From: CAYZXL01 sp964482435 | Lineage (GTDB): Bacteria > Auribacterota > JABMQX01 | Direction of reading: 5' to 3' | NCBI GenBank assembly: GCA_964482435.1 | Contig: CAYZXL010000061.1 | Span: 1 to 29,260, forward strand | Length of the DNA: 29,260 nt | Shown: piece after piece, positions 1 through 8,080 of the stretch | Layout: every line of letters starts with the position of its first letter | How positions within the stretch are numbered: the first letter of the stretch is position 1 | Notes under the pieces: generated by a model | The model's input: the letters and a program-made list of their open reading frames with translations, nothing else | Databases searched by the model: none | What the model was told of the DNA's origin: nothing | Translations under genes and position numbers: made by a program

Positions 1-172
1 ACTAACCCCTCTGATACCAATGCATTAAGTACGCATCAGTGAGGTGAACTTCCGCCCCAAGTGTGAAACGTGATTCGGCGAGTGCCGAGAAAACCATCTT
101 GACGGATTATGGCGAAAAAGGTTACTTTCCGCTCTAATGCATTTCTGGCGGGGGCCGGAAAGAGGCGAAAGA

Positions 173-2122
173 ATGAAGAAGGTCGGCGTTTTTGTTTGCT
201 GGTGCGGATCGAACATAGCGGGCACCGTTGACGTCGAGCGTGTCATAAAGGAGGTTTCTTCGTTCAAAGGGGTCGCACACGCGGAGTCCTACAAGTATCT
301 TTGCTCGGACCCCGGCCAGGCTATCGTCGAGACGGCCGTCAGACAAAAGGGTCTCGACGGCGTCGTGATAGCCGCGTGCTCTCCTTCCATGCACGAGACG
401 ACGTTCCGCAAGACGGCCAGCAGGGCGGGCATCAACCCGTATCGGTGCGAGATTGCGAACATTCGTGAGCAGTGTAGCTGGGTTCATCAAGCGGCTAAGG
501 GGGAGGCAACCGCCAAGGCTGTCAGGATAATTGAATCGGTCGTTGAAAAGGTAAAGCTGGACGAGGAGCTTTATCCGATTCGGTCGGCCCTGAGCAAGCG
601 GGCGCTTGTGATAGGCGGAGGAATAGCGGGGCTGAAGGCTGCGCACGAGATAGCGAACGGGGGATACGAGGTCCTTCTCATCGAGAAGGAGTGTTCGGTC
701 GGCGGGCGGGCAATTCAGTTGTCGCGCACATTTCCCCATTTTGATCCTGCGGAGGATATTGTCCTGCCGTTGATGAAGGGGGTGGCGGCGCATCCCGGAA
801 TCAAGCTCATGACTTACTCGGAGTTGGAGGAAGTCTCAGGGCACGTCGGGCAGTTCCACGTGAAAATCAGGAAGAAACCCGCCTGCGTGGACCACGAGAA
901 ATGCACTGCTTGCGGATTGTGCATCAAGGCGTGCCCTGTGGAAGTGCCGTCAGAATTCGACGCGCGCCTCGCGAGAAGGAAAGCAATCTACGTTGCGTCT
1001 CCGAGTAGGATTCCTGACAAACCGGTCATTGATGCGGAGGCGTGCCTTTTCTTCAGGGAAGGGAAATGCGGGGAGTGCAGAAAGGTTTGTGAGGCAAACG
1101 CAATTGATTTTGCCCAGCAGGAGACGGTCATCGAGGAAGAAGTTGGGGCAATTGTCGTGGCGACCGGCTTTGAGCTTTTTGCGAAGGAGAAGGTTGCCGA
1201 ATACGGCTACGGGAAGTATCCGGACGTGATAAGCGGCCTGGAATTTGAGAGGCTCGACTCGTCTTCCGGGCCGACGGGCGGGGTGATTCGTCGGCTTTCC
1301 GACGGGCGAGTGCCGAAGGAGGTTGTATTCATCCAGTGTGTTGGGTCGAGGGACCAGGAGAAGGGCGTGCCATATTGCTCGAGAATATGCTGCATGTACA
1401 CCGCCAAGCAGGCAATGTTGTTCAAGGAGAAAGTGCCCGACGGACAGGCTTACGTCTTCTACATGGACGTGCGCGCGGGAGGGAAGGGGTACGAGGAGTT
1501 CGTGCAGCGGGTCCAGGAGGAGACCCGTGCCCTCTATCTCCGGGGGCGGGTGTCGAGGGTCTTCCAGGACGGTGAGAAAATGGTCGTGTGGGGGGTGGAT
1601 ACTCTCACCGGCAGGAAAATCGAGATTGCCGCGGACATGGTGGTTCTGGCGACGGCGGTCGTTCCGAGGAGCGATTCGCGAGACCTCGCCAAGAAACTGA
1701 GAGTCGCCACGGATGAGTATGGTTTCTTCAGCGAGGCGCACATCAAGCTGCGGCCGGTCGAGAGCCAGACCGCGGGAATCTTTCTGGCGGGGTGCGCGCA
1801 GGCTCCGAAGGATATAACGGATTCGGTTTCCCAGGCGGGATGCGCTGCCAGCAAGGTGAAGGCTTTGTTCGCCGCCGAGGAACTCGTGAGCGAGCCGATG
1901 GTGGCGTACGTGGATGAGGATTTCTGCGCCGGGTGCGGGATTTGCGTGGCGGCTTGTCCGTATGAAGCACGGATTCTCCACGACAGAAAGAAGGTTGCGG
2001 AAGTCGAGGTAGCTCTGTGCCAGGGTTGCGGCGGATGCGTGGCGGCATGTCCGAACGGCGCTTCGCAGATGAGGAATTTCACGAGAGACCAGGTTCTCGC
2101 GATGATTGATGCGCTGTCTTGA
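173..2122 (+). CDS. hdrA: HdrA-type FAD/iron-sulfur subunit, full length (copy 1)
   Basis: Flavin and iron-sulfur electron-distributing subunit of a cytoplasmic heterodisulfide-reductase-like complex. In known HdrABC complexes the HdrA FAD is the bifurcation site. An upstream ATG at 137 is possible, but the ATG at 173 follows AGAGG and begins directly with the HdrA N-terminal domain, giving 649 residues. Visible order: N-terminal HdrA domain about 1-140; FAD-binding GGGIAG 148-153; inserted ferredoxin cysteines 244/247/250/254; a second cysteine set 291/299/302/306; the HdrA signature QCVGSR with YCSRICC (C389, C402, C406, C407); two C-terminal [4Fe-4S] motifs (585/588/591/595 and 616/619/622/626). 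It lacks the CxxCIMxPK motif seen in the copy at 14331, having a cysteine-free stretch there. It heads the cluster, 66 bases before hdrC. The family call is secure; the electron donor and acceptor are inference. Confidence 0.95.
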   Translation: MKKVGVFVCWCGSNIAGTVDVERVIKEVSSFKGVAHAESYKYLCSDPGQAIVETAVRQKGLDGVVIAACSPSMHETTFRKTASRAGINPYRCEIANIREQCSWVHQAAKGEATAKAVRIIESVVEKVKLDEELYPIRSALSKRALVIGGGIAGLKAAHEIANGGYEVLLIEKECSVGGRAIQLSRTFPHFDPAEDIVLPLMKGVAAHPGIKLMTYSELEEVSGHVGQFHVKIRKKPACVDHEKCTACGLCIKACPVEVPSEFDARLARRKAIYVASPSRIPDKPVIDAEACLFFREGKCGECRKVCEANAIDFAQQETVIEEEVGAIVVATGFELFAKEKVAEYGYGKYPDVISGLEFERLDSSSGPTGGVIRRLSDGRVPKEVVFIQCVGSRDQEKGVPYCSRICCMYTAKQAMLFKEKVPDGQAYVFYMDVRAGGKGYEEFVQRVQEETRALYLRGRVSRVFQDGEKMVVWGVDTLTGRKIEIAADMVVLATAVVPRSDSRDLAKKLRVATDEYGFFSEAHIKLRPVESQTAGIFLAGCAQAPKDITDSVSQAGCAASKVKALFAAEELVSEPMVAYVDEDFCAGCGICVAACPYEARILHDRKKVAEVEVALCQGCGGCVAACPNGASQMRNFTRDQVLAMIDALS

Positions 2123-2188
2123 GGCCAGGGCCCGGAACGTCGGGTACGATCCGGCCCTCTTTCATAAGGCGCGATGGAAGGACGTTCG

Positions 2189-2773
2189 ATGGAAGTTGTC
2201 TGGCGAGGTCAAAGAAAGCCGATTGATTTCTCGTTCCGCGAGACGGTCAATGCACGGAGCGGTGAAAAGATGCAGCTCTGCTACCATTGTCACAAGTGCG
2301 CTGCGGGCTGCCCGGTCGCATCTTTCATGGACTATACGCCGGATAGGCTTTTTCGGATGGCTGAGCTGGGATTGAGGCGGCAGGTTCTGAGCAGCAGGAC
2401 TATCTGGCTATGCTCGGCGTGCCATATCTGCGCAACGCGGTGCCCGAACGACATTGACATCACCACCGTCATGGACACGCTCAAGGAGATGGCCCTGGAG
2501 GAAAAAATCAAGAGCCGGTTGGGCGTGGCAGTGATATTTCATCGGGCTTTTCTGTCAAACTTGAGGATATTCGGGCAACTCCACGAGGCGAGCCTGATGG
2601 CTGCCTTGAAGCTGATGACCTTGAACTTCTTCAGCGACCTGAAACTTGGACTGGCGATGTTCAGGAAGGGGAAGATTGCGCTTGTTCCCAAGAGGGTGAG
2701 GGGAACAAAAGAAATACGCAAGCTGTTCAGAGAAATTCGGAAGCAAGGAAGGCTTTCGGAAGGAGTGTCATGA
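2189..2773 (+). CDS. hdrC: HdrC-type iron-sulfur subunit (copy 1)
   Basis: Small ferredoxin-like subunit that passes electrons from HdrA to the catalytic HdrB. Two classical [4Fe-4S] motifs are visible: CYHCHKCAAGCP (C31, 34, 37, 41) and CSACHICATRCP (C75, 78, 81, 85). The length of 194 residues includes a C-terminal extension of about 100 residues that the second HdrC at 12990 lacks. I chose the ATG at 2189 because GGAAGGA lies six bases upstream; an in-frame ATG at 2174 is the alternative and adds five residues. The stop overlaps the hdrB start as ATGA, so translation is probably coupled. It sits between hdrA and hdrB, as in many bacterial hdr operons. Confidence 0.93.
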   Translation: MEVVWRGQRKPIDFSFRETVNARSGEKMQLCYHCHKCAAGCPVASFMDYTPDRLFRMAELGLRRQVLSSRTIWLCSACHICATRCPNDIDITTVMDTLKEMALEEKIKSRLGVAVIFHRAFLSNLRIFGQLHEASLMAALKLMTLNFFSDLKLGLAMFRKGKIALVPKRVRGTKEIRKLFREIRKQGRLSEGVS

Positions 2774-3651
2774 AGCTGTCTTACTATCCGGGATGTTCGC
2801 TCCACGCCACCGCTAAGGAATACGGTCTCTCGACGAGAGCCGTGTGCGAGGCGCTTGGCATCGAGCTGGTCGAGATACCGGACTGGAGTTGCTGCGGAGC
2901 GTCCTCGGCGCACAGCTTTAACCGGACTCTTTCGGTCGCGCTTCCGGCGAGGAACATTGCCGCTGCCCAGGCGGCCGGGCGTGACATGGTTCTGCCGTGC
3001 GCCGCTTGCTACGGGAACACGCGGAGGGCGGACGCTGCTCTGCGAGAAGATGCGCGTTTGCGGCGTCAGATGGAGGAACTGCTTTCGTTCGAGTATTCGG
3101 GGGAGCTGAAGGTCCTTCACCTTCTCGACGTGGTCTGCAACAGGGTCGGGCTGGACGTCGTGCGGCGGAAGGTCATGAGGGAGTTGAGGGGCCTGAAGGT
3201 GGCGCCGTACTACGGCTGCCTCTTGGTGCGGCCTCCGGAGGTCTGCGCTTTCGACGACGCGGAGAACCCGACAACTCTGGACAACGTGATGGCAGCACTC
3301 GGGGCGGAGCCTGTAAAATGGTCGTATAAAACGGAGTGCTGCGGAGCAAGCCTCGCCCTGATTCAACCAGAGATTGTGGAGAAGCTGGTCGGCGAGATTG
3401 TCGAGATGGCTGTGGAGGCGGGGGCGGCGTGCATTGCCACGGCATGTCCTCTTTGCTCGACAAACCTCGAGACGCGCCAGCAGGTTGGCTTGCCAATCTT
3501 CTTCTTCACCGAGTTGATGGGGCTGGCGTTTGGTCTGGAGGGGTGCGAAAGATGGTTCAGGTACCACCTCGTTGAGACTGAGCCGGCTTTGCGAATGGTT
3601 GGCTCGGAACACAGGGATTCGAGTGGTGAGAGCTCAAAAGAAAAACCATGA
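2770..3651 (+). CDS. hdrB: HdrB-type catalytic subunit (copy 1)
   Basis: Catalytic subunit of a heterodisulfide-reductase-like complex. In characterised HdrB two CCG domains bind non-cubane [4Fe-4S] clusters that cleave disulfides; the natural substrate in bacteria without coenzymes M and B is unknown. Both CCG motifs are intact in these 293 residues: C9, C41-C42, C77, C80 and C150, C190-C191, C226, C229. The gene starts inside the hdrC stop (ATGA) behind GGAAGGAG and ends overlapping the next start in the same way. Full-length, with no missing key residues. The exact substrate (a thiol/disulfide or another low-potential acceptor) cannot be read from the sequence. Confidence 0.93.
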   Translation: MKLSYYPGCSLHATAKEYGLSTRAVCEALGIELVEIPDWSCCGASSAHSFNRTLSVALPARNIAAAQAAGRDMVLPCAACYGNTRRADAALREDARLRRQMEELLSFEYSGELKVLHLLDVVCNRVGLDVVRRKVMRELRGLKVAPYYGCLLVRPPEVCAFDDAENPTTLDNVMAALGAEPVKWSYKTECCGASLALIQPEIVEKLVGEIVEMAVEAGAACIATACPLCSTNLETRQQVGLPIFFFTELMGLAFGLEGCERWFRYHLVETEPALRMVGSEHRDSSGESSKEKP

Positions 3652-4562
3652 ACGGTGAAAACACAAAAAACGAAAGCCGTGTGCCGGAAAATGACGTTGT
3701 CGGCGCAGTCCTCGTAGCGGGCGCAGGAATCGGCGGGATGCAGGCTGCACTGGACCTCGCCGAGTCGGGATTCAAGGTTTACCTTCTGGACACCGCGCCC
3801 GCAATCGGGGGCACCATGGCGAAACTCGATAAGACCTTCCCGACGAACGAGTGCGCGATGTGCATCATGGCGCCGAAGCTTGTCGAGTGCGCAAGACACC
3901 GAAATATTGAGCTCCTGACCTACTCGGAAATAGAGGACGTGCAGGGTTCGCCCGGCCATTTCAGGGTACGCATCACGAAGAAGCCGAGGTTCGTTGACGA
4001 GACCAAGTGCACGGGGTGCGGGTTGTGCATGGCGAACTGCCCGGTCAGAAACGAGATATACATTCTCGACGAGGAAGACCTGGCGCCGGTTCAACTCGCG
4101 CCGGGGGATCGAGTGAGGATTGAAGAAATCCTTCACGAGCAGGGCACCGAAAAAGAAGCGCTGGTGTCCATCCTGCAAAGCATCAACGCTTCGTACAACT
4201 ACCTCCCCGAAAATGTGCTTCGATACGTCGCGCGAGAGCTGGGCGTCCCGCTGAGCCTCGTTTACCGCATATCCACTTTTTATGCGGCGTTCAGCCTGAA
4301 GCCGAGGGGAAAACACATCGTCACGGTGTGCAGGGGGACGGCGTGTCACGTGAAGGGAGCGGGGCGGATTATGAGGGCGGCGGCGAAAGGGCTGAAGATA
4401 AAGGCAGGGGAAACGACGAAGGACATGAAGTTCACGCTCGAGGCGGTTCGATGCCTCGGGTGTTGTGGGTTAGCACCGGTCATGACCATCGGCGAGGATT
4501 TCCACGGGCACATGACTGAGTCGAAAGTCGCGGGCGTCCTCGCGGCGTACCGCAACGTTTAG
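3648..4562 (+). CDS. Fusion of the N-terminal half of HdrA with NuoE-type [2Fe-2S] subunit
   Basis: A two-part protein of 304 residues. Residues about 19-133 are the first half of an HdrA: GAGIGG at 25-30 for FAD, CAMCIMAPK (C69, C72) matching the CxxCIMxPK motif of the HdrA at 14331, and one ferredoxin motif C121/124/127/131. The HdrA similarity stops right after that cluster. Residues about 150-304 are a NuoE/HndA-like thioredoxin-fold [2Fe-2S] subunit with CRGTAC (C228, C233) and CLGCC (C269, C273). NuoE relays electrons to or from the NuoF flavin site. The missing second half of this HdrA is found on the protein at 8081, so the two may rebuild one HdrA in trans (inference). The ATG overlaps the hdrB stop. 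Both family calls are firm; the fusion itself is unusual. Confidence 0.9.
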   Translation: MNGENTKNESRVPENDVVGAVLVAGAGIGGMQAALDLAESGFKVYLLDTAPAIGGTMAKLDKTFPTNECAMCIMAPKLVECARHRNIELLTYSEIEDVQGSPGHFRVRITKKPRFVDETKCTGCGLCMANCPVRNEIYILDEEDLAPVQLAPGDRVRIEEILHEQGTEKEALVSILQSINASYNYLPENVLRYVARELGVPLSLVYRISTFYAAFSLKPRGKHIVTVCRGTACHVKGAGRIMRAAAKGLKIKAGETTKDMKFTLEAVRCLGCCGLAPVMTIGEDFHGHMTESKVAGVLAAYRNV

Positions 4563-4577
4563 ACGACGGAGAACAGA

Positions 4578-4961
4578 ATGGCAGGAATAACGATAGATGC
4601 GCTCGACGACATCACGGAAAGAGTGAGAAAAGCCACTTCCCTTCGCCAGGGAGCCGGGCGAGCGAAGATAACTGTTCACATGGGGACCTGCGGGACCGCT
4701 GCGGGCGCCAAGGGCGTTATGGATGCGCTTGTCCGGGAAGTCGAGCGAAGGGAACTCAAGGACGTTCTCCTGACGAGTTCCGGATGCGCGGGACTGTGCA
4801 GTCGAGAGCCGATGGCGACGGTGGAACTGCGCGGGAAGGCGCCGGTGAAGTACGTTGACCTGACGCCGGAGAAAGCCTGCCGGATTCTCGAGGAGCACGT
4901 TCTCGGCGGAAAGGTCGTCAAGGAGTACGCTCTGGCGAAAGGGAGCGAGCGAATTTGCTGA
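4578..4961 (+). CDS. HndB-like thioredoxin-fold [2Fe-2S] ferredoxin
   Basis: Small (127 residues) thioredoxin-like ferredoxin resembling HndB of NADP-reducing hydrogenases and the N-terminal domain of NuoF/HydB proteins. The recognisable parts are MGTCGTAAGA around residues 35-44 and SGCAGLCSREP around 68-78. Cysteines C38, C70 and C74 are present, but the position that would hold the second cysteine of the first pair is not a cysteine. This resembles HndB-type members, and cluster binding may therefore differ from NuoE. It lies between the NuoE fusion and NuoF, the same order as hndA-hndB-hndC, which supports a role in an NAD(P)H-oxidising or NAD(P)-reducing module. GGAG precedes the ATG. 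Further cysteines at 101 and the C-terminus (127) have no assigned role. Confidence 0.82.
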   Translation: MAGITIDALDDITERVRKATSLRQGAGRAKITVHMGTCGTAAGAKGVMDALVREVERRELKDVLLTSSGCAGLCSREPMATVELRGKAPVKYVDLTPEKACRILEEHVLGGKVVKEYALAKGSERIC

Positions 4962-4982
4962 TGTAGCGTTTCGGAGAAACAG

Positions 4983-7900
4983 ATGAAGTCCCCTCGAATA
5001 GATTTGATGCTTTGCGCGGGCACAGAGTGCGTGTCAAATGCATCTTTTTATGTCCAGGAAGCGCTAGCCAAAGAACTCGCAAAGCATGGTCTTCAGGACG
5101 AGGTATCCGTCAAGCTGACGGGTTGCAGAGGGTTCTGCGGCGTCGGCCCGATAATGACGGTGCTGCCCGACGGGATAATTTATCACCAGGTCACCGTCGA
5201 GGACATTTCCGAGCTCGTCGAAGAGCATTTTGTGAAGGGGCGTCCTCTTCAGCGGTTGGTCTATTCACCGCCCGTGGAAGAAGACGCTCTTCCGACGATG
5301 ATGGAGGTCGGGTTCTTCGGCCGGCAGACTCTCATTGCCATGAGAAACCGGGGCCTCATTGACCCTGAGAAGATTGACGAATATATCGCGCGGGACGGCT
5401 ACAGGGGTCTGGCAAAAGCGCTGACGGCGATGACGCCGGAGGAAATTATCACGACGGTCAAGGCTTCGGGGCTGCGGGGACGAGGCGGCGCGGGTTTCCC
5501 GACGGGAGTGAAATGGGAGCTGTGCCGAAAGGCAAACGGCGAGCCGAAGTACATCATATGCAACGGGGACGAGGGCGATCCGGGGGCGTTCATGGACCGG
5601 AGCATCGTCGAGAGCGACCCACATTCTGTGCTTGAGGGAATGACCATAGGGGCCTTCGCCATCGGAGCAAAGCGCGGCTACGTTTACATTCGCAACGAAT
5701 ACCCCCTGGCGGTGAAAAGGCTGGAGATTGCCATTGAGCAGGCGAGAGAATATGGCCTCCTCGGCGAGAACATATTCGGGACGGGATTCGGTTTTGACGT
5801 GACGATAAAAAGAGGCGCCGGGGCATTCGTCTGCGGAGAGGAGACTTCGCTGATTGCCTCGATCGAGGGAAGACCTCCGGAGCCGAGGCAGAGGCCGCCG
5901 TTTCCGGCGAATCAGGGACTGTGGGGAAAGCCCACCAACATCAATAACGTCGAAACGTGGGCGAACGTGCCGCCAATAATTCTTCGGGGCGCGGAATGGT
6001 TTTCCTCCATCGGAACGGAGAAGAGCAAGGGGACGAAAGTCTTCTCCCTCGTCGGGAAAATAAAAAACACCGGGTTGGTCGAAGTGCCGATGGGTATATC
6101 GCTCAAAGAGATCGTCTATGACATCGGCGGCGGGACGGCGAGCGGCAAGAGATTCAAGGCGGTTCAGACGGGGGGGCCTTCGGGGGGGTGCATCCCTGCG
6201 AGCCTGATAGACCTCCCTGTGGACTACGAGCGCCTGACTGAAGCCGGCTCCATCATGGGGTCGGGCGGCATGATCGTCATGGACGAGGACACGTGCGTCG
6301 TGGACATCGCGCGGTACTTCACTCAGTTCACGAACAGCGAATCCTGCGGGAAATGCACCTTGTGCCGGGATGGCTCCGAGGAGATGCTTGAGGTCCTGAA
6401 CCGCATCGTGAACGGGGAGGGGAAGGAGGAGGACATCGAGCTGTTGGAGGAATTGGGGCAGGCGATCAGGGACGGCTCCTTGTGCGGGTTGGGGCAGACG
6501 CTTCCGAACCCGGTCTTGAGCACCTTGCGCCACTTCCGCGACGAGTACGAGGCACACGTGAAGTACAAGAGGTGCCCGGCAGCCGTCTGCAAGGGGATAA
6601 TCTCGTCGCCATGCCAGCACACTTGCCCTATCGGTCAGGACGTGACGTGCTACGTTGGGCTGATTGTTCAGGGGAAGTTCCGCGAGGCGGTGGAGGTGAT
6701 GAGGAGGGAAAATCCGCTCCCCGCGATTTGCGGGAGGGTCTGCCACCATCCTTGCGAAGAGAAGTGCCGGCTCGCGGCGGCGGAGCAGGAGCCGTTATCT
6801 ATCCGCGCGCTGAAACGGTTCCTTGCTGACTACGAAATGAAAGAGGGAATCGGGCTTGGGGCAAAGCCCGCGAAAAGGAACGGCAAGAAGGTTGCCGTCG
6901 TGGGCTCGGGTCCGGCGGGGCTGACGTGCGCTTATTACCTTGCGCGGAAGGGATATGGAGTAACTGTCTTCGAGGCGTTGCCCGTCCCGGGCGGGATGCT
7001 TGCCGTCGGAATTCCCGAGTACAGGCTGCCCAGAGACATTCTGAATTATGAGATAGAGAACATCAAGCGACTTGGCGTGGAGATTCGAACCAATACTGTC
7101 ATCGGCAAGGATGTGGATTTCGCGGAGATCGCCCGGGATTACCAGGCCGTGTTCATCGCTACGGGGTCGCATACGGGTTTGAAAATGAATATCGAGGGGG
7201 AGGAGGCGGAGGGGGTCATAGATGCGGTCGAGTTTCTGCGCGACCTCAACCTGGGGCGAGAAGTGAAAATCGGGCAGAGGGTCGTCGTGGTTGGCGGAGG
7301 AAACGCTGCCATTGACGCGGCGCGGTCAGCCAAACGGCTCGGCAAGGAGGTCAGGATATTCTACAGAAGGACCCGCGAGGAGATGCCAGCAATAAAGGAA
7401 GAGGTGGACGAGGCGATTCGCGAAGGGATCGAAATCCAGTTCCTGGTTGCGCCCGTGAAGGCACTGGTCGAAAACGGGAAATTGAAAGCTATCGAATGCA
7501 TGAGGATGAAACTGGGCGATGTGGACAAGAGCGGCCGAAGAAGGCCGATTCCCATCGAGGGCTCTAATTTCGTCGTCGAGGTGGACACGCTCATTCCGGC
7601 GATTGGTCAGCAGCCCGACCTGGGCTGGCTTCGAGGGGGAGATGGGCTTACGCTTACCAAATGGCAGACGATAGAGGTTGACCATGAGACTCTTCGTTGC
7701 GGGACGGAGGGAATTTTCGCGGGTGGAGACGTGGTTACTGGCCCGGCGACGGTCACCGAGGCGATGGCTCAAGGCAAGGTGGCCGCGGAGATGATAGATA
7801 AGTATGTGCGCGGCGAGCCAGTAATGCGCGAGTACAAGGTTACCCGCCCGGCTATTCACGTGGAGCTGATTGAGCTGACGGAGGAAGAGATTGCCGAATT

Positions 7901-8045
7901 GGAGAGGCCTCCGATGCCCGTTCTGCCCGTCGAGAGAAGGATGGCAAACTTCTCGGAGGTGGAACTGGGGCTGACGGAGGAGATGGCTGTTCAGGAAGCA
8001 AAGCGGTGCCTGAGGTGCGACCTTGAAGAGCCAGAGGAAATGTGA
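4983..8045 (+). CDS. NuoF/HndC-type NADH-binding flavoprotein fused to GltD/NfnB-like FAD-NAD(P) oxidoreductase
   Basis: A 1020-residue fusion that should be the NAD(H) entry or exit port of the complex. Residues 8-90 form a [2Fe-2S] thioredoxin-like domain (C11, C16, C48, C52). Residues about 105-520 are NuoF: GRGGAGFPTG (166-175) and the NGDEGDPGAF and GAGAFVCGEET stretches for FMN/NADH, then an SLBB-type region and the N3 cluster cysteines 455, 458, 461 and 501. Residues about 530-1000 resemble the glutamate synthase small subunit (GltD/NfnB): iron-sulfur cysteines 544/548 and 583/587/591/595, FAD motif GSGPAG 641-646, and pyridine-nucleotide motif GGGNAAID 771-778. The protein could therefore handle two pyridine nucleotide pools. 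GGAG precedes the ATG. NuoF-GltD fusions occur in other anaerobes; direction and cofactor preference are inference. Confidence 0.92.
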   Translation: MKSPRIDLMLCAGTECVSNASFYVQEALAKELAKHGLQDEVSVKLTGCRGFCGVGPIMTVLPDGIIYHQVTVEDISELVEEHFVKGRPLQRLVYSPPVEEDALPTMMEVGFFGRQTLIAMRNRGLIDPEKIDEYIARDGYRGLAKALTAMTPEEIITTVKASGLRGRGGAGFPTGVKWELCRKANGEPKYIICNGDEGDPGAFMDRSIVESDPHSVLEGMTIGAFAIGAKRGYVYIRNEYPLAVKRLEIAIEQAREYGLLGENIFGTGFGFDVTIKRGAGAFVCGEETSLIASIEGRPPEPRQRPPFPANQGLWGKPTNINNVETWANVPPIILRGAEWFSSIGTEKSKGTKVFSLVGKIKNTGLVEVPMGISLKEIVYDIGGGTASGKRFKAVQTGGPSGGCIPASLIDLPVDYERLTEAGSIMGSGGMIVMDEDTCVVDIARYFTQFTNSESCGKCTLCRDGSEEMLEVLNRIVNGEGKEEDIELLEELGQAIRDGSLCGLGQTLPNPVLSTLRHFRDEYEAHVKYKRCPAAVCKGIISSPCQHTCPIGQDVTCYVGLIVQGKFREAVEVMRRENPLPAICGRVCHHPCEEKCRLAAAEQEPLSIRALKRFLADYEMKEGIGLGAKPAKRNGKKVAVVGSGPAGLTCAYYLARKGYGVTVFEALPVPGGMLAVGIPEYRLPRDILNYEIENIKRLGVEIRTNTVIGKDVDFAEIARDYQAVFIATGSHTGLKMNIEGEEAEGVIDAVEFLRDLNLGREVKIGQRVVVVGGGNAAIDAARSAKRLGKEVRIFYRRTREEMPAIKEEVDEAIREGIEIQFLVAPVKALVENGKLKAIECMRMKLGDVDKSGRRRPIPIEGSNFVVEVDTLIPAIGQQPDLGWLRGGDGLTLTKWQTIEVDHETLRCGTEGIFAGGDVVTGPATVTEAMAQGKVAAEMIDKYVRGEPVMREYKVTRPAIHVELIELTEEEIAELERPPMPVLPVERRMANFSEVELGLTEEMAVQEAKRCLRCDLEEPEEM

Positions 8046-8080
8046 CGCTGAGACAAGAATTTCGGTCGGAAGGTGCTGAC

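Noticed and set aside
99..128. Possible sigma-70-type promoter before hdrA (TTGACG at 99-104 with TACTTT near 123-128)
   Set aside because: The -35 box is good but the -10 box matches poorly at any reasonable spacing, and promoter sequences of this lineage are unknown.
950..1981. Long minus-strand open frame opposite hdrA
   Set aside because: It is a shadow of the GC-rich hdrA gene, with no recognisable domain and a basic, low-complexity composition. Similar long shadows opposite other real genes were dismissed for the same reason.
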